Shown piece after piece: positions 1-5,137 of a stretch of 7,196 nt of DNA. The stretch's first letter is position 1. Each line of letters opens with the position of its first letter. The DNA is from an uncultured bacterium (lineage in GTDB: Bacteria > Patescibacteriota > Saccharimonadia > Saccharimonadales > Saccharimonadaceae): NCBI GenBank assembly GCA_900556165.1, contig USNP01000026.1:1-7196 (forward strand), read 5' to 3'. A program made the position numbers and the translations under genes. Under the pieces are notes generated by a model, which was not told the DNA's origin, did not search any database, and saw only the letters and a program-made list of their open reading frames with translations.

Positions 1-59
1 TTATTTTTTGCATATTTTTCATATTTTTTACCAACTCCGTTAGGCTTTCTTGTATCCAT
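1..59 (-). CDS. N-terminal fragment of an unidentified protein (runs off the window)
   Basis: Reading leftward from an ATG at 59, the frame stays open to the window edge. It encodes about 19 lysine- and tyrosine-rich residues beginning MDTRKPNGVGKKYEKY, too few to recognise a family. Support for a real gene is mainly its context: a well-formed promoter (TTGAAA, 17 bp, TAAAAT) sits just upstream on the same strand at 104-132, and a purine-rich GAAAGG lies at 74-79. That site is about 14 nt from the ATG, which is longer than usual for a Shine-Dalgarno site, so the start is only moderately secure. No in-frame ATG lies closer to it. It is divergent from the tRNA gene. The function is unknown. Confidence 0.5.
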   Translation of the reverse strand, partial: MDTRKPNGVGKKYEKYAKN

Positions 60-103
60 TATTTTTTATTTTACCTTTCAATTACACACATTTATTTAGA
101 AAC

Positions 104-132
104 ATTTTAGCATAACTTTAATATTTTTTCAA
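104..132 (-). promoter_or_regulatory. Sigma70-type promoter for the leftward gene at 1-59
   Basis: On the minus strand, TTGAAA (132-127) and TAAAAT (109-104) are separated by exactly 17 bp. A TG one base before the -10 makes it an extended -10. Predicted transcription starts near 97, giving a leader of roughly 38 nt. Confidence 0.65.
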
Positions 133-149
133 AAAAACGAAAAAAGTTG

Positions 150-178
150 TTGACTTTACAAAAAGAGTCTGCTAAAAT
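150..178 (+). promoter_or_regulatory. Promoter of tRNA-Val
   Basis: TTGACT (150-155) and TAAAAT (173-178) are separated by 17 bp. The predicted start, near 185, is about 5 nt before the mature tRNA 5' end, as expected for a tRNA promoter. Its -35 box is 17 bp from the -35 box of the leftward promoter, so the two are back-to-back. Confidence 0.75.
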
Positions 179-189
179 GGTAATTGTTC

Positions 190-266
190 GGGTGATTAGC
201 TCAGTTGGCTAGAGCATCTCGTTTACACCGAGAGGGTCTGGGGTTCGAGTCCCTAATCACCCACCA
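190..266 (+). tRNA. tRNA-Val (anticodon TAC)
   Basis: A full cloverleaf can be drawn. The acceptor stem GGGTGAT (190-196) pairs with ATCACCC (256-262). The D arm starts GCTC (199-202) with GGC in the D loop. The anticodon stem TCTCG (217-221)/CGAGA (229-233) encloses the loop TTTACAC, giving anticodon TAC (224-226) for valine GTA/GTG codons. The T stem TGGGG/CCCTA encloses the loop TTCGAGT. The discriminator is A263, and CCA is genome-encoded at 264-266. The variable loop is short (class I). The gene has its own promoter and a downstream terminator, so it is a single-gene unit. Confidence 0.97.
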
Positions 267-280
267 ATTGAAATTATATC

Positions 281-313
281 GAAGAGCTTCAGTTTTGGAG
301 CTTTTTCTTTTTT
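281..313 (+). terminator. Intrinsic terminator after tRNA-Val
   Basis: AGAGCTTC (283-290) pairs with GGAGCTTT (297-304), allowing two G-U pairs, around the loop AGTTTT. A T-rich tract (302-313) follows. It is positioned to end the tRNA transcript before the promoter of the next gene. Confidence 0.65.
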
Positions 314-328
314 CGAAATCTTTACTTA

Positions 329-357
329 TTGACTTTTTAAGCTTTTTATGTTATTAT
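329..357 (+). promoter_or_regulatory. Promoter of the small membrane protein gene at 423
   Basis: TTGACT (329-334), a 17-bp spacer and TATTAT (352-357) preceded by TG at 349-350 (extended -10). Predicted start near 364, giving a 5' leader of about 59 nt. Confidence 0.65.
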
Positions 358-422
358 ATAAGTATTCTAGTACATTTTTCATACTATACTGGAAAATTTT
401 TTACAGAAAGTGAGGGTTAAAA

Positions 423-887
423 ATGATTAACCTTCTTACAAACCTAATTTTATTTGTTTTGCTTACGCTTAACTCTGTTACTTTTGGTGTTCTTGATACT
501 CTTGGAGTTGTTTATGCAATTCTGATTTTCGCAACACTAGTGGTTTTCGTCAAGCTTGACTCAAAAATTCAAATCTGCGATTTTTGGCGGAGTTCTGGAT
601 TTTTCATTAAGACTCTCGTATTCACTGGAGTTCTATTCAACGCGCTGCCCCAATGGTATCTTTGGGTTACTGGTTCAATTTTAGTTGTTTTGGCTTATTT
701 CCTGAAACCTCTAAAAACCAAAAAATCTGGAAAACCTTCCTTATTTTCGAAGCTTAAAGCTGTTGTAGTTGAAGAATATCAAGAAAGTGATTTTAAAGCG
801 AAGACTTCAAGCACAATTCAAAAAGTAAAAAAAGTTTCGAAAAATAAATTGGACACAAAACCTGCAAAAAAATTACCTCCAGTATAG
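423..887 (+). CDS. Small multi-pass membrane protein with a basic tail, unknown function
   Basis: This encodes 154 aa that I do not recognise as a named family. The first ~94 residues are strongly hydrophobic, with probable membrane segments at about 3-20, 24-44, 58-74 and 77-94. The remaining 60 residues form a lysine-rich, probably cytoplasmic tail (KPLKTKKSGKP, then KVKKVSKNK), ending in KKLPPV. The start is supported by GAGGG at 412-416, 6 nt before the ATG. The gene has its own promoter (329-357) and a clear terminator (894-920), so it is a monocistronic unit between a tRNA gene and the surface-protein locus. The basic tail could contact nucleic acid or acidic lipid headgroups, but that is speculation. 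There are no catalytic motifs. Confidence 0.8.
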   Translation: MINLLTNLILFVLLTLNSVTFGVLDTLGVVYAILIFATLVVFVKLDSKIQICDFWRSSGFFIKTLVFTGVLFNALPQWYLWVTGSILVVLAYFLKPLKTKKSGKPSLFSKLKAVVVEEYQESDFKAKTSSTIQKVKKVSKNKLDTKPAKKLPPV

Positions 888-893
888 CCCTAT

Positions 894-920
894 AATCGCC
901 TTAAATTGAGGCGATTTTTC
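894..920 (+). terminator. Intrinsic terminator after the 154-aa gene
   Basis: AATCGCC (894-900) pairs perfectly with GGCGATT (910-916), with T tract 915-919 continuing into a T-rich stretch. The hairpin starts 6 nt after the stop codon. Confidence 0.85.
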
Positions 921-977
921 TTTATTTTTCAGAAAAATTAAAGCGCTTGCGTTTATTTAATATATATTATATGCTTA

Positions 978-1006
978 TTGACTTTTTTATAATTTTGTGC
1001 TATAAT
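978..1006 (+). promoter_or_regulatory. Strong extended -10 promoter of the exported-protein gene at 1151
   Basis: TTGACT (978-983), a 17-bp spacer and a perfect TATAAT (1001-1006) with TG at 998-999. This is the closest match to sigma70 consensus in the window. Predicted start is about 1012-1014, leaving a leader of about 138 nt. A second TTGACA at 1015-1020 has no matching -10 and is better read as part of the leader repeat structure. Confidence 0.8.
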
Positions 1007-1046
1007 TCTAGCAGTTGACATATCATAATCAGCGGATCTGTCAATG

Positions 1047-1080
1047 AAGCTTAAAAATCGGGTTATTATGAGGTATTAAT
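1047..1080 (+). repeat. Left arm of an inverted repeat flanking the 1151-2638 gene
   Basis: This 34-nt stretch is the reverse complement of 2682-2714, with 3 mismatches and one extra A. A 19-nt core (1054-1072, centred on TCGGGTTATTATGAG) matches perfectly. Two accompanying short motifs also recur in inverted form in the same relative order: ATATCATAAT (1020-1029, matching 2759-2768) and TGTCAAT (1039-1045, matching 2746-2752). The arm lies inside the predicted leader of the gene. Confidence 0.85.
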
Positions 1081-1096
1081 CGTGCCTCAGTGTTCA

Positions 1097-1122
1097 TTTT
1101 ATTATTTGGCCAAATAATAAAA
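1097..1122. repeat. Perfect 26-bp palindrome upstream of the ribosome-binding site
   Basis: The sequence reads TTTTATTATTTGG and then its exact reverse complement, with GGCC at the centre (1108-1111). All 13 pairs match. It could be a dimeric repressor operator, or in RNA an 11-bp hairpin with a GGCC tetraloop. No T tract follows, so it is not a terminator for rightward transcription. It ends about 10 nt before the Shine-Dalgarno region. Confidence 0.9.
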
Positions 1123-1150
1123 AATCTAATGAAAGGAAGGTGAAATAAGA

Positions 1151-2638
1151 ATGAACACAAGCAGACGAATTGAAGAATTACTTCAAGAAATTCAAAGTCT
1201 TATCGGCAACGATAAAGAATCTATAGATTGGTTTAATAAAGTTAGAGCTAACGCCTCAACTTTCAAAACCGACGAAGAAGAAATTGCATATCTTGAAGAC
1301 ATTTTAATAAAACTTCAAGATAGTGATGATGAAGAAATAGAAAACACAGATGAGGCTCAAGAACTAAAAAAGGTTCGACCAAACCCTTGGCCAACAATAT
1401 CACTGTTTTTTGTCTTATTCATTGTAACCGTCCTAATTGTTGTTACATTTTTGCATTCCTTATCTTCGAAAAAGGAAGGTTTGAATCCAAGCTCAAACTC
1501 AGCAACCATTTCACAAAAAATATCTCTTCCGAAAGAAGAGTTTAAAATTATGGATTACATTGTTTCAGCAAATGAAATCAAACCTAATCCTAACATGAAG
1601 AACCAAGAATATAAAGTATTCGCTAATGGCTCATCAAACAATTCTCTTTCAAACGATAAAGATATTGCACTAAAAGAGATGACCGACTATATGGCTCATA
1701 ATGTCTCAGCTTTGAAAGAGAAAGCGATGACATTCAATATTGTCGATCAAAATTTCGATGAAAAGAAATGGCTAGAAAAGAGAAATGGCTCTCTTTATTA
1801 CAATAAAGAAGGACAAGATGTCTTCTATCAGGTGAAGGCGTTTCTAAGTAGAAGCAAGGTTACCTCGAAGATCATGGAAGGCGGTAGTAACTATTATACT
1901 ACCGGACTAAACAAAGACAATAAAGTCGTTGTTAGTCAAAGTTCTCAGGATCTTTCTGGACAAAGATATTTGGAAGTTAAGAATCCTGAAGGTTCAACAG
2001 AAAAATATCGATACATTATTTTATGTTACTGCGGGAATACTGTTATGAAAAATAACAATATCCCAGGTGTATCGAAAGAAAAAATCGAAATTCCTAAACC
2101 GCAAAAGCCTAAAGATCCAGAAAGACCGAGCAAACCAAGTAAACCAAGCGAACCTTCGAAACCTTCTGAGCCGAACAAACCGAGCGAACCAAGTAAACCA
2201 AGTGAGGACAAATCGGAGCCTAAAAAACCCGAATTAGATCCTGCAAACCAAGGAAAAGCTCCAATTGGCGGAGGTAAAAATGATAGTTCATCAAACGGTT
2301 CAGAAACTCCAAAAGCTGATCTTACTGAAGAATATGTAGCGCCATCTTCGCAAAACTCTTCTTCAAGATCAACCACTCCATCACAAGATGCTCGTGTTAG
2401 CGAGCCATCTCAATGGAGTGGAGCTGGAAAGATAACAGACTCCAACGGTACTACAACAGTAACCAATAATGGGTCTGTGACCACCCCAGATGGTCGGAAT
2501 TATAGCGGATTAACAAATCCAAGCTCAGTTCCACCGGTAGAATCTGGAGCAAATGGAAGTAATTATCGGGAGACCGAAGCTTCAAGTTCTGCTAACTTCG
2601 CAAATAGCTCAATGTCTGAGCCTGCGATTGACGATTAG
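1151..2638 (+). CDS. Signal-anchored exported protein with a KPSEPSKP linker, unknown function
   Basis: This encodes 495 aa with no family I can name. Residues 1-76 are acidic and probably helical, ending in a basic patch (KKVRP), so they should stay in the cytoplasm. One membrane segment at about 82-103 acts as a signal anchor. The rest is predicted to be outside: a possible globular domain at about 128-300 ending in a CYCGNTV motif with two cysteines (292, 294), a tandem Lys-Pro-Ser-Glu linker (about 318-353), then a Ser/Asn/Gly/Thr-rich low-complexity tail to the C-terminus. There is no LPxTG motif, C-terminal membrane helix or recognisable catalytic motif. The start is set by a strong ribosome-binding site 7 nt upstream. 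The gene has its own strong promoter, lies between inverted repeats and precedes the LPQTG protein, suggesting a role in surface structure or host contact (inference). Confidence 0.85.
   Translation: MNTSRRIEELLQEIQSLIGNDKESIDWFNKVRANASTFKTDEEEIAYLEDILIKLQDSDDEEIENTDEAQELKKVRPNPWPTISLFFVLFIVTVLIVVTFLHSLSSKKEGLNPSSNSATISQKISLPKEEFKIMDYIVSANEIKPNPNMKNQEYKVFANGSSNNSLSNDKDIALKEMTDYMAHNVSALKEKAMTFNIVDQNFDEKKWLEKRNGSLYYNKEGQDVFYQVKAFLSRSKVTSKIMEGGSNYYTTGLNKDNKVVVSQSSQDLSGQRYLEVKNPEGSTEKYRYIILCYCGNTVMKNNNIPGVSKEKIEIPKPQKPKDPERPSKPSKPSEPSKPSEPNKPSEPSKPSEDKSEPKKPELDPANQGKAPIGGGKNDSSSNGSETPKADLTEEYVAPSSQNSSSRSTTPSQDARVSEPSQWSGAGKITDSNGTTTVTNNGSVTTPDGRNYSGLTNPSSVPPVESGANGSNYRETEASSSANFANSSMSEPAIDD
2129..2209 (+). 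repeat. In-frame tandem repeat encoding the KPSEPSKP linker
   Basis: About 27 codons (residues 327-353) repeat Lys/Glu-Pro-Ser triplets such as KPS and EPS. Degenerate DNA units like aaaccaagt, gaaccttcg and aaaccgagc show synonymous drift, so the array is not freshly amplified. Such charged Pro/Ser repeats usually form extended spacers that carry a domain away from the envelope. Confidence 0.8.
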
Positions 2639-2652
2639 CACTTTTATTTCAC

Positions 2653-2679
2653 GCTGGGCGGTTTCCGCTGCCCGGCTTT
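2653..2679 (+). terminator. GC-rich hairpin after the exported-protein gene, possible weak terminator
   Basis: GCTGGGC (2653-2659) pairs with GCCCGGC (2670-2676), with one T-G pair; an alternative inner pairing is GCGG/CCGC around TTT. It lies 14 nt after the stop and is the most GC-rich short stretch nearby. Only three T residues follow (2677-2679), so termination may be incomplete and some transcripts could read on into the repeat and the next gene. Confidence 0.5.
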
Positions 2680-2681
2680 AC

Positions 2682-2714
2682 ATTGATATCTCATAATAAC
2701 CCGATTTTAAGTTT
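2682..2714 (-). repeat. Right arm of an inverted repeat flanking the 1151-2638 gene
   Basis: This 33-nt stretch is the reverse complement of 1047-1080, with 3 mismatches and one deleted base. The perfect core is 2690-2708. It lies just past the hairpin that ends the upstream gene and about 100 bp before the start of the LPQTG protein gene. The minor motifs ATTGACA (2746-2752) and ATTATGATAT (2759-2768) complete the inverted copy, which carries about 30 bp more between its blocks than the left copy does. Confidence 0.85.
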
Positions 2715-2746
2715 TAACAATTCGGCAAGCGAAGAAAAATAAAATA

Positions 2747-2777
2747 TTGACAAACAGAATTATGATATTGAATTAAT
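2747..2777 (+). promoter_or_regulatory. Possible promoter of the LPQTG surface-protein gene
   Basis: A perfect -35 box TTGACA lies at 2747-2752. No strong -10 sits at 17 bp: ATTAAT at 2772-2777 (19-bp spacer) is the best partner. TATGAT at 2761-2766 is a good -10 but lacks a -35 at the right distance. The -35 box coincides with a motif shared with the left leader (TGTCAAT at 1039-1045 in inverted form). Confidence 0.4.
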
Positions 2778-2814
2778 AATAAATTCTAATAAGTGGAGAT
2801 TAGAAGGGAGAAAA

Positions 2815-5061
2815 ATGAGGGACCAAATGAAAAAACTCATTAATTTTATTAAAAACCATTCAATAATCTCTGGTTCAGTTTTGGTGGCGGCAGTAGCTCC
2901 AGCTCTAGTTTGGGCCTGGGGTCCAGCTCGACCATCATTTACTATTGAAAAACCAGCAGATTATATTACATTTAACTCAATCACAAATAACCCTGTTATT
3001 GGTGGTGATGAAAAAGACTTCGTTGGAATTCGTGAAGTTGGTTCAAACGCTAACTGGACGAATAACATGAAAGTTCAAAACGGCAAAGAATACTATGTTC
3101 GAATTTACGTTCACAACAACGCAGCTTCGAATCTAAACCTTGTTGCCGAAAATGTAGTTGCGAAACTTAACGTTCCAACAACAACTGCAAAAACTGTAAC
3201 TGTTCAAGGTCAGATTTCAGCTTCAAATGCAAAACCTAACACAGTTTGGGATGAAGCAACTTTCTCAAGTGATAATGATTTTAATTTGGCTTATGTTGCT
3301 GGTTCTGCCCTTTTCGAAAATAATGGAATGGGTACAACCAAACTTCCAGACAGTATTGTAAATAATACTGGTGCAAAACTTGGATACGATAAACTTGACG
3401 GAAAAATTCCTGGATGTTTCCAATATGCAGGTTACGTAACCGTTAAAGTTAAAGCTCAAGTTAACCAACCACAAGAGAAAACAGATATCGATCTTGCAAA
3501 AACAGTTCGAAATAAAACAAATGGCGAAAAAACTTGGGTTGAAACTGTAAACGCAAAATCTGGTGACACAGTTCAATTCCAAATTCATGCTAAAAATACA
3601 GGTTCTGCAGGAATTCAGAATCTTGTAATTCGCGACATTCTACCAAAAGGTTTGAATTATGTTGCAGGCTCAACAAAGCTATACAACACATCAAATCCAA
3701 AAGGCTTGAAAGTTAGCGATAATATCATTCAAAATTCTGGAATCAATATTGGTTCATATCAACCAAATGGCGATGCTTTCGTTCGATTTGATGCAACAGT
3801 TTCAGCTGAACAAGATTTAACAGTTTGTGGAGAAAATACTTTAACTAATATTGCTCAGGCAAGTGATCAAAAGATCGTAAAAAACGACACTGCCAGTGTA
3901 AAAGTTACAAAAAAATGTGAAACTCCAAAAAATCCAGCTTATAAATGTGAAGCTTTAAGTTTGAATATTATTCGAAAAGATGAAAAGCAGATCACTTATG
4001 CGGCTGACACAAAATATTCAATAAAAGACACAGAATTCACAGGCACAAAATATGTTGTCAAAAATTCTAAAGGTCAAATCGTAGTAGAAAAAGTTATAAA
4101 TGGTGGAACTAAATTCGAAATTACCGTTCCAAACAATGTGAACGAAAAATACACAGTTATTTCAACAGTTATCACAAAAAATGGCGAAAATTCAAATGCT
4201 AACTGTGAAAAATCTTTCGAAACAAAAGCCTCAACACCAACTCCAGTTAAACCAGAATTGGTATGTAATAATATCACAATTAACCAAATTTCTCGAACAA
4301 AATTTGAATTTAACACTTCTTATACTGTAAATAACACAACATTCGTTGGTGTTAAATATATCGTAAAAGATCAAAGTGGTAAAGTTGTAATCGAAAAAAC
4401 TGTTCAAAATGGTTCAAAATTGACAATTAACATTGATATCGTTGGTAAATTCACTATTTCTTCAACAATCATCACAAAAGATGGCGAAAACTCAAACACA
4501 AACTGTGAAAAATCTTTCGAAGTTAAACGAGAAGAAAAACCATCAATCATCATTAAGAAAACTGTAAACAATCAGAAAAATGCTACAATCGAAGCAGGAA
4601 CTGATTTTAACTACGAGATTACAGTTTCGAATAATGGAAATGTTGACTTGAAAGATGTTGTTATAATAGATCGCGCTCCAGCAAATATTACTTTCGTAAG
4701 CGCTGATAGCGGAGAGATTAAAGATAATATTCTAACACTAAAGATCAACTCTTTGAAGATTGGTGAAAGTAAGACTGTCGTAATTAAATCACGAGCAACA
4801 GCAACGGGAATGAGCGCAATCAACACTGCTTGTGTAGATACACCAACAATTCCTGGTAATAACGACGGTTGTGATAGTGCGAAAGTGGAAGTTCCAAAGA
4901 AACAAACTCCACCAACGCCTACACCAAACAACCCAACTCCAAATGTTCCAGCAGAATTGCCACAAACTGGTGCAAACGCAGTTTCTACAATTCTTGGATT
5001 GACTTCAATGGTGACTGCTTTTGGTTACTACTTCGCAAGCCGAAAAGCTGCAAAATTCTAA
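2815..5061 (+). CDS. LPQTG-anchored surface protein with DUF11-like and Cys-bracketed Ig-like repeats
   Basis: This encodes 748 aa of a secreted, wall-anchored protein. A signal peptide (basic start, hydrophobic core about 17-33) probably ends at VWA-34. The mature N-terminal domain (about 35-218) carries FNSITNNP and GDEKDF motifs, which I associate with a common Saccharibacteria surface-protein family. A DUF11-like domain (about 222-366) follows, then two related ~90-residue domains (about 376-471 and 482-571), each bracketed by a Cys pair (378/464 and 484/564). A second DUF11-like domain spans about 575-695. A Pro/Thr linker (697-713), LPQTG (715-719), a hydrophobic helix (about 722-740) and a basic tail form a sortase signal. 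The sortase is not in this window. The chosen start has AGAAGGGAG 4 nt upstream; the second Met (2827) is a possible alternative. A role in adhesion or envelope coating is inferred. Confidence 0.92.
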   Translation: MRDQMKKLINFIKNHSIISGSVLVAAVAPALVWAWGPARPSFTIEKPADYITFNSITNNPVIGGDEKDFVGIREVGSNANWTNNMKVQNGKEYYVRIYVHNNAASNLNLVAENVVAKLNVPTTTAKTVTVQGQISASNAKPNTVWDEATFSSDNDFNLAYVAGSALFENNGMGTTKLPDSIVNNTGAKLGYDKLDGKIPGCFQYAGYVTVKVKAQVNQPQEKTDIDLAKTVRNKTNGEKTWVETVNAKSGDTVQFQIHAKNTGSAGIQNLVIRDILPKGLNYVAGSTKLYNTSNPKGLKVSDNIIQNSGINIGSYQPNGDAFVRFDATVSAEQDLTVCGENTLTNIAQASDQKIVKNDTASVKVTKKCETPKNPAYKCEALSLNIIRKDEKQITYAADTKYSIKDTEFTGTKYVVKNSKGQIVVEKVINGGTKFEITVPNNVNEKYTVISTVITKNGENSNANCEKSFETKASTPTPVKPELVCNNITINQISRTKFEFNTSYTVNNTTFVGVKYIVKDQSGKVVIEKTVQNGSKLTINIDIVGKFTISSTIITKDGENSNTNCEKSFEVKREEKPSIIIKKTVNNQKNATIEAGTDFNYEITVSNNGNVDLKDVVIIDRAPANITFVSADSGEIKDNILTLKINSLKIGESKTVVIKSRATATGMSAINTACVDTPTIPGNNDGCDSAKVEVPKKQTPPTPTPNNPTPNVPAELPQTGANAVSTILGLTSMVTAFGYYFASRKAAKF
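3937..4527 (+). repeat. Two tandem copies of a ~90-residue Ig-like domain within the surface protein
   Basis: Residues about 375-471 and 481-571 align end to end. Both share a FxGxKYxVK core, K(G/V)x(I/V)VxEKxVxNG, then TVITKNGENSNANCEKSFE or TIITKDGENSNTNCEKSFE. The last 18 codons (around 4171-4224 and 4471-4524) are also very similar as DNA, while the first halves have diverged. An intragenic duplication with unequal divergence or partial gene conversion would explain this. Confidence 0.85.
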
Positions 5062-5093
5062 GCTGACCGCTTCTCAACGAAGCGATTAAGCTT
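5060..5093 (+). terminator. Hairpin just after the surface-protein stop codon
   Basis: CGCTTC (5068-5073) pairs with GAAGCG (5079-5084) around TCAAC. An outer AAGCT/AGCTT pair (5060-5064 and 5089-5093) could extend it, using the last bases of the stop codon. No T tract follows directly. It probably protects or precedes the stronger terminator at 5101. Confidence 0.4.
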
Positions 5094-5100
5094 CAACTTA

Positions 5101-5134
5101 AAAAAATAGACTTCCGACTGGGAGTCTATTTTTT
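5101..5134. terminator. Bidirectional intrinsic terminator between the surface-protein gene and folD
   Basis: AAAAAATAGACTTCC (5101-5115) pairs with GGGAGTCTATTTTTT (5120-5134), with one G-U pair, around GACT. The arm ends in six T on the plus strand and six T on the minus strand. It lies between two convergent stop codons, 4 nt from that of folD, so it can end both transcripts. Confidence 0.92.
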
Positions 5135-5137
5135 ATT

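Larger units (their letters stand above)
1013..1150 (+). promoter_or_regulatory. Structured 5' leader upstream of the exported-protein gene
   Basis: The predicted untranslated leader contains three possible stem-loops in order. TTGACA (1015-1020) pairs with TGTCAA (1039-1044), right at the RNA 5' end. TGAGGTAT (1069-1076) pairs with GTGCCTCA (1082-1089), with two G-U pairs and a 5-nt loop. The perfect palindrome at 1097-1122 forms the third. The ribosome-binding site (AAGGAAGGTGA, 1133-1143) follows, 7 nt before the ATG. None of the hairpins is followed by a T tract, so they do not look like an attenuator in this strand. I do not recognise a known riboswitch class. Confidence 0.45.

Noticed and set aside
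205..420. 71-aa plus-strand open frame starting inside the tRNA
   Set aside because: It begins within tRNA-Val at a non-ATG codon and runs through the tRNA terminator and the next promoter. It has no ribosome-binding site and its C-terminal half is just AT-rich translation.
1097..1122. Palindrome as an intrinsic terminator or attenuator
   Set aside because: The hairpin is followed by an A-rich stretch on the plus strand and by non-T sequence on the minus strand, so the required U tract is missing.
2129..2209. CRISPR-like or satellite array
   Set aside because: The repeats are short, in frame, synonymously varied and encode a Lys/Pro/Ser linker. There are no spacers.
2026..2376. 116-aa minus-strand open frame, rich in Gly/Leu/Ser
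   Set aside because: It is the mirror of the KPSEPSKP repeat in the real plus-strand gene, and its composition follows directly from the repeat codons.
3265..4931. Three minus-strand frames (3265-3588, 4074-4316, 4611-4931) opposite the surface-protein gene
   Set aside because: They lie entirely within a long, domain-rich plus-strand gene and have no promoters, ribosome-binding sites or recognisable motifs.
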